Source of the DNA: Ricinus communis | Taxonomy: Eukaryota; Streptophyta; Magnoliopsida; Malpighiales; Euphorbiaceae | Reading direction: 5' to 3' | Assembly (NCBI RefSeq): GCF_019578655.1 | Contig: NC_063265.1 | Location: 14,308,285-14,372,284, forward strand | Length of the DNA: 64,000 nt | The notes under the pieces: generated by a model | Told to the model about the DNA's origin: nothing | The model's database searches: none | What the model saw: only the letters and a program-made list of their open reading frames with translations | Shown: one piece after another, positions 1-14,193 of the stretch | How the letters are laid out: every line of letters starts with the position of its first letter | How positions within the stretch are numbered: position 1 is the stretch's first letter | Translations under genes and position numbers: made by a program

Positions 1-164
1 TTCAAGGTTGATTGTATGATTAAACGCAAGATCTCAATTAAGTTACATTTCCCAATTAATATATGTAGACAGCTCTGTATTTGGATTAAGTAAAGTTGTG
101 CTCAACTGTTTGGAGTTTAATCCCACAGGCCTTCGCATCATTGCATGTTTGAAAGTTAAAATAA

Positions 165-568
<404 letters not shown>

Positions 569-3500
569 GGAGGCTGAATCTGCAGGCTCAGTGCAGCATG
601 TGTTTTGTGATTAATGATTGAAACAGCTAGTTTATCTCCAGGGCTATTACAATTACTTATTTATCAGATGCTTTGCTGTTGCCTTATAATTGATGAATGC
701 GTGTGCAATCATATTTGTGTGGTTTCTTTGTGTTGAAGCTGCCTTGGATGTAAGGAATGGCTTAGTACATAGTTTGTTTCTGTTGGGATTCCATTCGTTT
801 CATGAATCTGTCGACTTTCTTGAAGATACAAAGTGAAAATTCATGTGTTTAATCTTTCTCAGAAGCCTCAACACAGTGCTTGATTCATGATATAGAAAAG
901 ATTTGATATAAAATTAGTACATTCTTGACTGATGTTATGGTGTCACTAGCTTCTCTAGATGGGCCTTTCTACCTCAAGAAACTCCTTACAACTTCAACAG
1001 AAGGCGGGCCTTAAATCTGTGAATTTACTTGGTTGAGTAGCCATAACAGTGCGAGTCAAGTGAGTCATCCAAATACAAGACAAGAAATGTTAGCTTCGCT
1101 TCTTGTAACTTGTGTCTTCGTGTCCCCTGTCAAGACATCACCTAAAATGGGTGTATGTGCTTTGTTCTATGTAGTGATGTTGGATTTCTTAGTTGTTATA
1201 TTTGTTTTCTTTTTGCCTCGCAGGGGTCCTACTTAGTCGTCTAGTATCAATTTCCTCATTTAATTTTCAAAATAGTAAAACATGATTTGCCAAATTGTAA
1301 ATGCTTTACGTTTTCTATATTTAGTTTTCTTTGGTCAATTTTGTGCATTTTTAGTTGGTTTAATAGCAAATTGGTAAATGTCTTTTAGGTTCTAAATTCG
1401 AGTTTTAAATACGTAACTGTAAATTAGTTTTTTCTGTTCAATTTTATGCATTTTTAGTTGGTTTAGTAATAAATCTATCTTATCCAATAGCGTAAATATA
1501 AAATGGTAAAGTCTTTTCTAGTTTAACTAAAGTTTCGTGTTTGAGTCTTTAAGTATATAATTATATTAAAATTCTCGAAGTAGTGTTTTGACACCTATAA
1601 ATATATTTTATTCAACATCTATAAATATCTTGTTCGGCACTTTTAGATATATGTACAATAAAAAAAAAGAAAAAAATTGACAAATTTGAAGTGTATAAAC
1701 CAAGTTACATCTATATGTGCGTATGTTGAATTAACCTAAAGATCATTTGAAGAACTTGGCTTACTATTTTTATTCTTCAATTTTTACTCCATTTTGAGAC
1801 TCTCGGGGAAAATGGCACAAAGATGTGATTCACATTATCTCAAAGAAAATATGACATTTAGAAACTTTCACCTATAGATTAATCTTGCTTGAAAAATTTA
1901 AAACTTTAAATTGGATGGATAAATAATATACTTTCATATCAATTGAATAATGGATTAACATTTTTAACTTTAAAAAGAATTACATGGTGTAGCTCTTAAT
2001 TAATTTATAAACCAACTTAAAGATTTAGAACTTTAAAATGAAACCTGAGAATTTTATCTTTTAAAATTTCATATCCTTACATAAATTTCTCAAAATTAAT
2101 ATTATCCAAATAATCATATTAACAATTAATTAGATTCCTCTTTTAAATTGTAATAATTTCTTAATTTCTTAACCGTTAAGACAAACAAGCAAACACTATG
2201 TGAGCATAGCACTGTGAAAGAATATTTTTCACTTTCTAAAAGGGGGGAGGATACAGATTACAAACATGGGTTGGGAGTAGTTGCAAAACTTACCTCTGAT
2301 TTAGTCAAATTGATATGTAATTGGCATACAACCATTATTTTTGTATCTTTTTGATTTTGTGCCAACATAAAACCACAGTGCTTGTCAGGACTTCAAAGAC
2401 TTCAACACTAAGAAAAGTTCAGAGTTATTATAAAATATACATAAAAGAAACACAGTAGCCTCAAATAATTTTGAGAGGATACCTATCTGTAACATTTGAT
2501 TCCACTTTGGGAGTTGGAAGTCCAAATGGTAAAGAGAAAAAGTGGAAGCATTAAAAATCAAGAGGTCAGTCATCTTTTTGGAAAGTTAGAACAAAGCTAT
2601 CTTTGATAAAAGGCAGGCCTTAAACAATTCCATAAAGAAAGCGTATCTTGTTTAAAGTTTGATAAAGTGATCTAAAATTATGAATGTCTCAATGGGTTTG
2701 CTTTTCCTTTCATCAAATTCCCACAAGGGCTTTCTTTTTTTTTTTTTTTACTTGCCTTAGTTTTTGTGATGGTGTAATACCTTATATTTCATAACTTGTA
2801 CATTAATTCTAATTGACATAATATCTAATGCACATTTTAGTGTTTAAATTGTGTTATATGGTTGGCATTTGATTATTGGATTACTGGCTTAAATAGTAAG
2901 AAGGGAGCAGAGCTGATAAAATTTAAATTGCTACTCTCTTGTATTACAAATTCATATTTCACCATTAACCCACTAATTTTAGACTATCCTTTGGCAACTT
3001 GAATATAATTTAATCATGCAGCCAGCTCACAATTTGGAAACTATGAGATGGTTGAGTTTGAAAGTTAAAATTCTAAAAGTTCAACCAAAAAGCAAGAGAT
3101 AAGATGCCAAACAAAAAGAAGGGGAAAAAAAGGAAATGGGTGGAATGGTTGTAAAGTCTGTATCTCAGGTTAATATATATGGTGTGATGTTGACAATGAC
3201 AACAGCAATATGTTGATTTCAGCTGAGAAATGCAGTTTCCACTTAATTAATAATGTTAACAGGATTTCTTTGTTTTATCAGTTTCAAATGGTATTATTAA
3301 GTTAAAAACAAAATTATGCAGTATAATATGTTAATCTCCATTCCTATAGATGTTGGTTCAAATTATTAACAAAAGGAAGAAAAAAAAGAAGGGCTTAATG
3401 GGTACAACTAATATTAAGTGAAGTATGAGTTCATTATATCATAATTTCAATCAATGTATGTATTATATTTCAAGCCTGTTATGCATTTTGCAGCTTTTGT

Positions 3501-5514
3501 CATAAGTAGTGACCATGGCATATCTCAAAATGTAATTTAAGTAATATGAATGAATTTATGAATAATTGAGCAATCCATGCAGAACCAACTATTATACTAT
3601 TAATGATTGGAACATTGCATTTTAAACTGAGAATTTGAAGTACCATTCATGCTTTTTTTTTTTTAATTAGTGTTGTTAGAACAAGCCATCAAAACTTGGC
3701 CATGGACAACAAACCAAAAGGCCAAAAACCCTTCAATTTCTGAGTGCATCTCCACCTTTAATATATCAATAAAAGCACAACTTATCAATGAAAATCATAA
3801 ACTAAAATATTAAAATTGAATAAATTTGTAAACTTAATAGATTTAGTTAAAATCACCTAAGGCATTTTCATAATGACACGAGTTCCTTACAGAAAAGGCA
3901 CAGAGAATATAAGAAGGAAGCTAATGGTCAAAACAATAACAAAAACTTTAGGAAACAGGAACTGCCAGGGGCGACGGCGAATCATCGAAGTTCACAAATA
4001 ATGTAAGACATTCTTTGACAATTTGATGTAACGGTCGTTGGGTCAACCAATATTTGTTTCGTAATTAAAAAGAAAAAACACTTCAGAGTCGCTGTCTATT
4101 TCCAGGATTGGCCGGTCGGTTTTTCAATTAATGCACTAACCTTTTTTTTTGTAATTTTATACCAAAATTGTTTTTAATTTCAATATTCCTAATATGCATT
4201 TCCTTTCTCTATAAATTAATATTAATTTGCTATAATAAAATTGATTCCATCTGAAATATTATTATTATTTATGGTGCCGTAACTAACCTAAACATAGGAA
4301 TCCTAGAATGTCTGGAATATTACTAAATGATCTATTAAATTGTGATTTGGATTTGTCTCGTATTAAATTCCCTACCCCACGAAAGTTGGCATTAATATCA
4401 AATTTCGATTTAAAAAGATATTTTAAATAATAAAAAAAATACAATTTTTATTATATCGCATTCATTTATAATTTGTAATTTGAATCGATAAATAAATTAT
4501 AAAAGACAGTTAATTTTGAAGTATTGCATTAAGCTAAAGTGATAGAGGAATTCAGATAGGAACAGTCCGGAGAAAGATTCTATTTTTATTTTTAAAATTT
4601 CTGTAATAATCACTTAATTCTTTTGCAATTAAAGAAAAACAGAGAATGAAATGAGTGGGAAACTGAAAATGGCGAAGAAACAGTGGCGTGACTGTGACGA
4701 GACAAGCACCGGATGGGACCCAATGAGTCCATCACCATTCAACAACACAAAAGTGTCAGTGATTATGACGTGGGAGAATCTCGTCCGCAGCCTTTGATCA
4801 TCAGCTCTCCGCATTTAACCTCATTATTATATACATTTGTATTTTAAGATTCGGGGCTAAATAAATAAACGATAATTTTGTTTGTTATGTAAATTAAAAT
4901 ACTCAAATAACACGTAACTTATTTAACAGCGTAGAGATTCACCGAGAGCAGGAAGGAAGGAAGTTATCTAAAACAGAAAAGAAAGCTACTCATGGTAGGT
5001 CCCTTTTACCCAACCCTCCCACACTTCAAAACATACCCTACACTGCACATTACACACAACACTGCCCTCCGTTTCCATTTCCATTTCCAAAGAATCTAAC
5101 CATCCATCATTCTATGAGATGGACAGATAGAGAGCGATTGCCAAAAGACAAAAGAGAAAAAAAAAGAAAATGGTTTTAAAGACTCCTTATTCTGCCCAAC
5201 TTTCTCTCTCTCCAAATCAACTCGAATCAAAACAGAGCAACAGACACTGAAGAAACCGCAGGATGAAAACAAAAGTTCATTTCTTTTTTTTTTTTTTTTT
5301 TTTGAGATTTTCTTCTGCTTGGTTTAAGTTTTCTACATGTTCCCTTTTTCTTTCTTGATATCTCACTTATCAGTGGTCTCTGCTGGATATCTACTTTATC
5401 CCTTCTCTCTACAGTACAGAGAGTGTGTAGTTTCCTTCTTTTTTAACCACCATTTACTGTATATATGCTCTCATTCACCTGAAAATACGGTTTCTTTCTT
5501 CACAGTTCAGATAG
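569..5514. other. APX 3' UTR and about 4.9 kb AT-rich intergenic DNA
   Basis: The APX 3' UTR probably occupies the first few hundred bases. The rest is AT-rich with homopolymer runs (for example T-runs near 2737-2750, 3651-3664 and 5285-5303) and no recognised gene. Bases about 1323-1560 hold two imperfect direct copies of a 105-135 bp unit, each containing GCATTTTTAGTTGGTTTA. A 42-codon ORF at 4669-4797 lies in a locally less AT-rich patch, but I see no family match. The last 250 bases or so are pyrimidine-rich leader of the kinase gene and contain upstream ATGs. Confidence 0.7.
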
Positions 5515-8500
5515 ATGGAGACTAGGTTTCTCCTGTTCTTTCTCCTTCTTCTTATGCTCTTTCACCCCTCTTCGGCTCAGATGCCAGGTACACCCACTTT
5601 CTGTTTTTCCCTATGTTTGTATGCAAGTGTATACATACAGTGTTTCGTATGATATCCTTAATCCTTATGTATGTGCAATCTGTCATTGGTCCTTTTCTTG
5701 TTTTTATAGAAAATACACTTTTCTTTTCTTTCCCTTTTCCCCCTTATAGCCTGTGTTGTTAAATTCCCTGACATATAAACTAAAAACTTAAATATATATT
5801 GTTTCCGGCTTTGTATATTGGTATCTAATTTGGGTCCATAAGTATGAAAGGTGCGTTTTTCCTGGTCAATTTTGATTTACTTTTTTGACTATAGAATAGA
5901 AACAAGTTTAGGCACCTAAACCTTCTACTTAGTTAAACTCGACATATGTGTAATCTCGAATTCTTTGGAGTAGGATACTTGTAGTGCTTCTTCTTTGTAG
6001 ATGTCATAAGAAACACAGCAGCAGCTGGCATATGAATTGAAAAATTTATTGTGTTTCATTTTATTGAATGGGGCTTGCTTTTAGCCAAATTTATAATTTG
6101 ATGCTTGTGTGAAAAAGAGAACTACAAGAAAAGGAATTGTGGTGATTGCAATTAATGCTTGTCGTTAACGTTTATGAATGAAAATGTCTCCTTTGCAAAT
6201 CCAGATTCTTTCTAGTTTCCAGTTGCCAGACAAGAATCTTATAATTGCGATTGAAAATGCTGCTTTCATTATGAGTTGATGATGTGAATTTTGTAACAGG
6301 TTTCGTGAGTTTGAACTGTGGGGGCAAAGAAAATTTCACTGATGAACTTGGGCTGGTGTGGACTTCTGATGATAGTCTAATTTATGGAGAACCAGCAACT
6401 ATATCAGTTGCAAATGAGACAAGGAAGCAATACAAGACACTGAGACATTTCCCTGCTGATTCCAGGAAGTACTGTTATACTTTGGATGTCATAAGTAGGA
6501 CAAGGTATCTTTTAAGGGCGACATTCTTGTATGGAAACTTTGACAACAATAACGTTTACCCCAAGTTTGATATCTCTGTTGGTGCAACTCATTGGTCCAC
6601 GATTGTAATTTCTGATGCTAATACCATAGAGTCTATAGAGCTGATATTTCTGGCTTCAAGTCCTACCATCAGTGTGTGCTTATCCAATGCTACAACAGGG
6701 CAGCCATTCATATCTACACTTGAGCTCCGACAATTTAATGGTTCAGTTTATTATACATCATTCGAAAACCAATTTTATCTCAGTATCTCTGCAAGAATCA
6801 ATTTTGGTGCAGATAGTGAAGCTCCAGTTAGGTATGCGTAAAACCTTTGGTTAAAGATGCAATTCACTGTCTACAGTTGTAGATGTTACATTCATCTGAA
6901 TGCTTGTTCAAACGGTAAGACATTATTTTAAATGAGGTTTGGGGCAGAAAAGTATAAATTAAGTCAATCAAAATGGTGCGACGCCCAGGCACACCCCTGC
7001 CCCTATGATTAAAACTTGCCTAGGAAATATGTGGTAGTGCTGTACTAAGATATTCATTTGAACCCACATTATTTTAACACAGATCTTGCTATAAGAGAAA
7101 AAGAAAAATAAAATGTATTCTGCTTTTTCAGGTATCCTGATGATCCATTTGATAGAATATGGGAATCTGACTCTGTGAAGAAAGCAAATTACCTTGTTGA
7201 TGTTGCTGCCGGTACAGAGAAAATTTCAACTAACATGTCAATAGATGTCAGCAATGATGAAAGGCCTCCTGAGAAAGTGATGCAGACTGCTGTAGTTGGT
7301 ACAAATGGATCACTAACCTATCGGTTAAACTTAGATGGTTTTCCTGGTTTTGGTTGGGCTGTTACATACTTTGCAGAAATTGAAGATTTGGCCCCTGATG
7401 AGTCCAGGAAGTTCAGGCTAATACTCCCTGGCTTCCCTGATATGAGCAAACCCATTGTTAATATCCAAGAAAATGCTCAAGGAAAATACCGTCTGTATCA
7501 ACCAGGATATCCCAACATATCTCTCCCCTTTGTATTGTCTTTTAGATTTGGAAAGACTTCTGATTCTTCAAGAGGGCCACTCTTGAATGCTATGGAGATA
7601 AACAAGTATCTAGAGAAAAATGATGGTTCATTGGATGGTAAGTAGAAATTGGTTCTTTGAGTGCAAAAATGCTGCTTCAATTGTGATATTTGATGTAATG
7701 TTCTGATTTTGTGAACTCAGTTTGGGGTTTTCCATTTTCTTTTTTTGCTATGAATCACATTATCGATCATATCATGCATAATGACAAGTATTCAAGTCTA
7801 ATATATCTGATGTTAAATTGCTGAAGGAGAAGTCATTGCAAGTGTCATTTCACTCTACACATCCACAGATTGGGCACAAGAAGGTGGTGACCCATGTCTG
7901 CCAGTGCCATGGTCTTGGTTGCAGTGCAACTCAGATGCACGGCCAAGAATAATCAAAATGTAAAGATCTGTCCCTTCTGGGAATTCATTTCATGCTTCCG
8001 AGGATCTATTTTGCTTTAGCCTTATACAATGCATCAGATGTTTCACACTTATTTAGTCTCAATAACTTTTTTTTGTTTGGCAGCTCCTTGTCTAGCAAGA
8101 ATTTGACAGGAAATATCCCTTCAGATTTGCCAAAGTTGAAAGGTTTAGCTGAATTGTAAGTGCAATTTCTTTTTTCCTGATATTGACATACTATCTAATC
8201 ATGTTAACTGCAGTAACTTTTAGTCATCTTCTCATTATTTTCAACTTCTCTTATGGTCACAGATGGCTTGATGGAAATTCGCTGACCGGTCCAATACCTG
8301 ATTTTACTGGATGTACAGACTTGGAGATCATGTACTCAGATTACTTGTGATCTTCATTTGGTATTTAATGTTGTTTTTTTATCAAGTCATAAAGCTAACA
8401 AGATCGTTCCCTTGTATAGCCATCTCGAGAACAATCAGTTGACGGGTGGGCTGCCTTCCTCTTTAATGAACCTGCCAAATCTAAGGGAACTGTAAGTTAT

Positions 8501-11500
8501 CAGAACTTGGATATCAGTTATTATTAGCTTAGCAACATGAAGAGCATTGGAGAATCTCTCAGTGGGAAATTCAAAATATATTTTTTGGTCTGAACTGATG
8601 AAGAAAAATGGTTGGAAGTGAAGATAAGAAAGAGATTATCATTAACTAAACAATTCGTTGTGTTTGTTTTTTTTCTAGTTTTTCTCTTATATGTTAATCA
8701 TGAATGGCAATGTTCTATGTTGCTTTCAAATGCAATATCTTACATGCTTGATACTTATCTTAATGATTCATATATGCTTGGCAAATTTGATGGCCTGCAG
8801 GTATGTGCAAAACAACTTATTATCTGGAACTGTGCCTTCAGGTCTTCTCGATAAAAACCTATTTTTGAAGTGAGTATAAATTCTAACAAGTAGATATAAC
8901 TTGCTTCATCATTTTGAAAAGTTGTATGGCTATTATTAACATGCTGCAAAGTATACACCCTGTATTATTATATTTATTTGAGAGACTGCTGTTACCTGTT
9001 CTGCATAAATTGTAGTTGAAATCTTTCTGCTGCCCGCTGAAATCTTTCCACGTTATGAAAACAATAGAGAAATTACCCAAGGCAATTAGAGACTGTCCTA
9101 GTGAAAATGGCCAAATTAAACCAACCTCCTCCCTTCTCATATCTTCATGCATGTCCAAAGCAGTCAACTTTAGAGTAAAGATGAATTATTTGCTATTTTG
9201 GCAGTTGTGCCTAAGATGTATACTGACCTTTCTAAACTAGAATTTTTAAGTAAAAGCTTTACATCATAATTTATGGATATACAAGATGTAGCGATAGATG
9301 TAATCAATGTAATCCATGTACTGGTATATTTAGTTGAGGTTACTGAGTTGCAATGCCTATAATCAACATAGGGTTTCTAGATGTTCTAATAATTATCACA
9401 ATCTGTTGGGTCTGTCATTATTTTTCTAGTGGGCCTCAAGTACACAGAATGAGGAATTAATTTTGGGGCTTCTCATGATCACTTGTGTACCTCAGCTCAA
9501 CCTAACACGCAACACGTGAAACTCATTACATGCTACTTACAGGAAAATCACATGATTAGTGTACCACAGGTGCGGTGCAGGCCTAAGTAAAAAATTGATT
9601 ACATCTACTTTCTTGGTTCACCACAGCTACTCTGGAAACCTTCATGTTCATGAAGGAGGCAGAAGAGAAAAACACACCGGTATTATTATTGGTTCATCAG
9701 TTGGAGCAGCAGTTCTGCTAATAGCCACAATAGCATCTTGCTTTTTCATACGCAGAGGGAAAAAAAGTAATCATGATTATGGTATGCTGCATGATATTGA
9801 TATTTTTAAAGTTTATGTCCCTTCTCTACCCATCATGTTATTAGTAAAGAGTAAGAAACACTTAATTTTTTTTTATTTCTTGCAGAGCATCACAGGGTTC
9901 CTCCACCGGTTCAAAGGCTAGTTTCTACCTTGAATGATAATCCTGCAGAAGGAGCATATTGCTTCACCTTCTCTGAGATTGAAGATGCTACAAGAAAGTT
10001 GGAGAAAAAAATAGGTTCTGGAGGTTTTGGAATTGTATACTATGGGAAACTGAAAAATGGAAAAGAAATTGCAGTGAAAGTTCTGACCAATAATTCCTTC
10101 CAGGGAAAGCGAGAGTTTTCAAATGAGGTAATCTTCTACTATATTCATCTAATTTCAGTTTTGTTATCAATGTCGATCCTCCGCCCTTTCTGTTTAGGTG
10201 CCATGCTTTGACTTATTTCTGTAGTTCTTGGTTGTTTATTAAATTTTCTTGTTTGAGAGTAAAATTAAGATGCAACAAGAAATGTCTGATAGTGGTTTGA
10301 AATTAAAAAATGTTCAACTGTCAAACTTGGAGGAAACAGAACCATTTTTGGCCTTCATTTTGAAACCCCTAGCTCCAAGCCTCCATGTTACTCATGAGGT
10401 ACTTCATATAAAATATTTGGGGGATTATTCTTGAACAAAAGATTCTTTGAAGATTTCCACAGTTAATATCAACTTCAATTGATTTACCTTTATTTGAAAT
10501 GTATTAGCTCCATGGTATCTGTTAGCTCCATAGTATCTGCTAGGTTCAAGGTTTCAGATTTTATTTTAACTTTTTTATTTCAGATTTAGGTTCTACAATA
10601 GCTTTTGCTATTAGAGGTCCTCCAAGTAAAAGAATAACCTGGAGGTGTTCCTGAGCACTCAGCTCAGATACACTGGAAAGTCAATAATCCCCTGTACTTT
10701 TCATGGTTTTTGAACTAATTATTGAACGTATAAGCCCTGTAATTGCTTACCTGATATTTGACTGATACACTATTTGACTGATACATTATTTGACTGTAAG
10801 TAGGTTTACTGCTGGATTATAGCATCCAGTGTTGAAAGAAATAGTTTGCTCTAAATATTTTACTTTCTAAGTCATGCTGCGCTCTAGGCTTTATATTTTG
10901 CTTGGAACTGAATCAATGCCTACTTGACATAGGTGACTCTTCTTTCAAGGATACATCACAGAAACCTAGTACAGTTTCTTGGATTTTGCCAAGAAGATGG
11001 GAGAAGTATGCTTGTTTATGAGTACATGCATAATGGAACTCTCAAGGAACATCTTTATGGTAATTTCAGCTGTTTTATGATTTGAATTGAATCAATATTA
11101 GTACTGCTATTCACATATATTTAAAATTTGATAGGCTCGCGAGGAAGAAGTATTAATTGGATCAAGCGCCTTGAGATTGCTGAAGATGCTGCAAAAGGTT
11201 TATATAAGCTAATCCATTTCGCCTCGCCTTTATTATATCATTGGTTTATTGCTCTTTCCTAGAGTGGAGTCTCACATTTATAATACAATCGTCGAGATGA
11301 TCCTTTCCTTTTTCTTGCCTCTCTATTCAGGGATTGAGTATCTTCATACAGGCTGTGTTCCAGCTATTATCCATAGAGATTTAAAGACAAGTAATATTCT
11401 TCTTGACAAACATATGAGAGCAAAAGTTTCAGATTTTGGTCTTTCAAAACTTGCATTAGATGGAGCTTCGCACGTCTCAAGTGTGGTTCGGGGTACTGTA

Positions 11501-12482
11501 GGGTATTTGGATCCAGAGTAAGTACTTGCTTGCGCTTTTCTTTTTCCCCACATCAAGTTGAACAATGTCGGTTGAGTTGATTGTTGCTACTTCTACATCC
11601 CTTTCAAATACTTTATTTGGTTGTAGTGATTAATGGCATTTTAGGACTATTATGTGCTTATGAAAGACAGACAACAAGTGGGATAGATTTAGGTTTAGGA
11701 CGATAGCTGCCTGGAACTCTGCTGCACCTTGTTAGCCGTTCTTTTTTTATTATTTTTTTGAACTTCATTTGTGTGTGTTCGTGGTCATTAACAAGCCACG
11801 TATAGTTCAGGCTATTTTGGGAAGCTTATCTGTTGGTGGAATAAGTAACTGATTGCCTTGGTTAAAAAGATCTGTCGAGTTTAGTGAATTTCTAACTGTT
11901 GTTATGGTATGCAGGTATTATATCTCTCAGCAGTTAACGGACAAGAGCGACGTTTATAGTTTTGGTGTCATTCTCCTTGAGCTGATGTCTGGTAAAGAAG
12001 CTATATCGAATGAATTTGGGACTAATTGCCGCAATATAGTTCAATGGGTAAGTTGGTTAGTCAAGGAAACTAGAGTGTTATTACATTGAACTACTGAATA
12101 TATAACTGAGAGTTGATTCCTGAAAGATCTCCAATTTTGACAGGCAAAGTTACACATAGAGAGTGGGGATATTCAAGGAGTTATTGATTCGTCATTAGAT
12201 GATGATGAGTATGATATACAATCAATGTGGAAGATAGCAGAGAAAGCTTTGATGTGCGTCCAGCCGCACGGACACATGAGGCCATCAATTTCAGAAGTTC
12301 TGAAGGAGATCCAAGATGCTATTGCAATTGAAAGGGAGTCTGTGGCAGTGAGAGAAGGTAACTCGGATGACATGTCAAGGAATTCTGTTCATTCTTCCCT
12401 CAACTTGGGTTCCTTGGAATTGGGTGGAACTGAGAATTACCTATCACTCGACGAGTCGGTAGCACGCCCAACAGCTAGATAG
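5515..12482 (+). CDS. Malectin-like LRR receptor-like Ser/Thr kinase (At2g37050 type), 15 coding exons, 923 aa
   Basis: This encodes a plasma-membrane receptor kinase with a malectin-like ectodomain. Coding exons: 5515-5587, 6300-6831, 7132-7637, 7827-7959, 8084-8155, 8263-8331, 8420-8491, 8801-8869, 9627-9781, 9886-10127, 10933-11059, 11135-11197, 11331-11517, 11915-12047, 12144-12482. All joins keep frame and give 923 residues, close to the family length. Residues 1-22 are a signal peptide ([13 protein letters not shown]). The malectin-like domain spans about 25-370. Then come WAQEGGDPC and three to four LRRs, mostly one per exon of 69-72 nt. A membrane segment lies near 527-551. The kinase has the glycine loop [14 protein letters not shown] lysine, [10 protein letters not shown] and VSDFG, so it looks catalytically complete. 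The tail ends in ARPTAR. The closest remembered protein is Arabidopsis At2g37050, whose ligand is unknown to me. An out-of-frame upstream ORF overlaps the start. Confidence 0.94.
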
Positions 12483-14193
12483 TTCATTGTTTTATCAATC
12501 ATGCACAGGCACATAATTCCACTTCTTTTTACTTTTTTCTTCTTTTGCCTTTTAGTCATATTGTTTTTTCTAGGAAGGAAAAAATGAAGAGAATTGTATG
12601 TCCATTTTGAGTGTAAATTTCTGCTATGGTAAAGGAAATGTTGTTTGAGCCAGATACTTATGTCACATCAAGTTATTTTGGATGATCAAACTCCCACAAC
12701 AATGTCACCTTGTTTGGTTCTATAAAAATCTCAGTTACAAGATATGGCTGTTACTGCTGTTCGCTTGCCGCAGAAGTTCAGCAGGAAAAGCCACGGTGAT
12801 GATGGCAAGAGTAGAAGACTAAACCCTGAAGGAAAGCAGGCCAAAAGAACATAAAGAATGCATCCTGCAGAGGTTCCGAATTCCCATAATTGGCACAGAA
12901 GAAGAGATGGCACGGGCACGAACTCTTCCAAAGAGATAAAATACTAAATATAAATGCTTGGGAAACAGATTCTATCCAAGTTTTCTTCTGGTGTGAAATA
13001 TTCGGTAACTGCATAAGCTCTTTTCCACTGGAATATTGTCAGTCTCATAGCAACATCTTGCACATTAATCAGCATATTAACTTTGATTTTGTGCACATAA
13101 GAAGGGAGTGAATCATTTTCCAGGTGAATGGTGTGGCATATGCAGGGCAACCCGAATCAAGAACACGCACATCACATCTTTGTTACACCGAAGCAAATAT
13201 GTGGCCTGATTTTGCTATTTTACACGACACGTCATATGATGCATTCATGAACCCCGCCCCCCCATGCCCTTTCATTAACTTCTGATGATTTAATTAATTA
13301 ATTAATTAATTTCAGTGTTTCTTTTTATTGACAAAAGCTTTTTTTGTTTCAAATAAAATGTCACTACTGATAATGCTTACTAGTATTTGATTATCCAATT
13401 TTAACAATTAAGATTGAAACTTCTTATTTTTATTTTAAATAGTTTGATAATATATTTAAAAAAGTTTCAATTAAATTAAAAACCACTTAAAATACTAAAT
13501 TGAGATACATAGCTTCAAATTTCTACTCAAACTTGCTAAATTATTGAGTTCTTAAGATCTTTAATGAAGTGACATTTATTCATGTATTATATATTTAATA
13601 TATGAGTTAACCCTTTTTTTCTGAAAGTTAATTTTGCTTTTAATATTATTAGTATTTATGATGTTTTATACTTAAAATTTGACGTAACCACCAAAAGGTT
13701 TTCTTATTAGCATTGAACAAAGAAATGTTAAATTTAGTATATAGTATCTTAGAGTTTATATAAAAGTATATATATATATTAAATCTTCAAAAAACTTAGA
13801 ATAAATACATAAGAGCTAAACGACACCGTCAAAAGAGAGGCGAAAAACACGAGAACTCCGAAAACCACGTGGTCAAATAGGATCAAAGAAGGTAACGGAG
13901 AACAGAATAATAATAAAACTAAAAAATCAAAAAGAAAAACGAACGGTGTTGATAAAAGCGAACCTGTGATCTGAGTCGTCTCCTATCTGCTTTCTTCTCC
14001 AGCGTCCGATCTCTTCTCTTTCCTCTTTCTCCTTTCTAATCCAATCCCTTCTTTTATTCTCTCGCGCCATATTTTAACAAATCTCTCTCTTTTAAGGTAA
14101 CAATAGCAGCAACTAACACTTAAAATTTCCCTCTCTTTTCTCTCCCAATTAACCGATGTTTGATTATTATTGTGTTGAGCTAGGGCTTTTTCG
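12483..14193. other. Kinase 3' UTR, intergenic DNA and NF-YB promoter/leader
   Basis: The kinase 3' UTR is followed by AT-rich DNA. A 36-codon basic ORF lies at 12744-12854, and after its TAA the same frame stays open about 30 more codons; I recognise no family. A TTAA microsatellite occurs near 13289-13310. From about 13.8 kb the DNA becomes less AT-rich and looks like the NF-YB promoter. It contains the palindrome ACCACGTGGT at 13864-13873 and then a CT-rich leader from about 13980. Confidence 0.6.
13864..13873. promoter_or_regulatory. Palindromic G-box upstream of the NF-YB gene
   Basis: ACCACGTGGT is a perfect 10-bp palindrome with a CACGTG core, about 320 bp upstream of the NF-YB ATG. 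It runs straight into GGTCAA, the reverse of the W-box core TTGACC. G-boxes bind bZIP and bHLH factors and W-boxes bind WRKY factors. Function here is inferred from motif and position only. Confidence 0.45.

Noticed and set aside
4669..4797. 42-codon ORF in a less AT-rich patch
   Set aside because: Short, no family resemblance, and in a probable promoter-proximal region. A blast search would be needed.
10755..10796. 16-bp short tandem repeat in kinase intron 10
   Set aside because: Only about 2.6 copies of TTTGACTGATACA-type units; ordinary intron variation with no sign of function.
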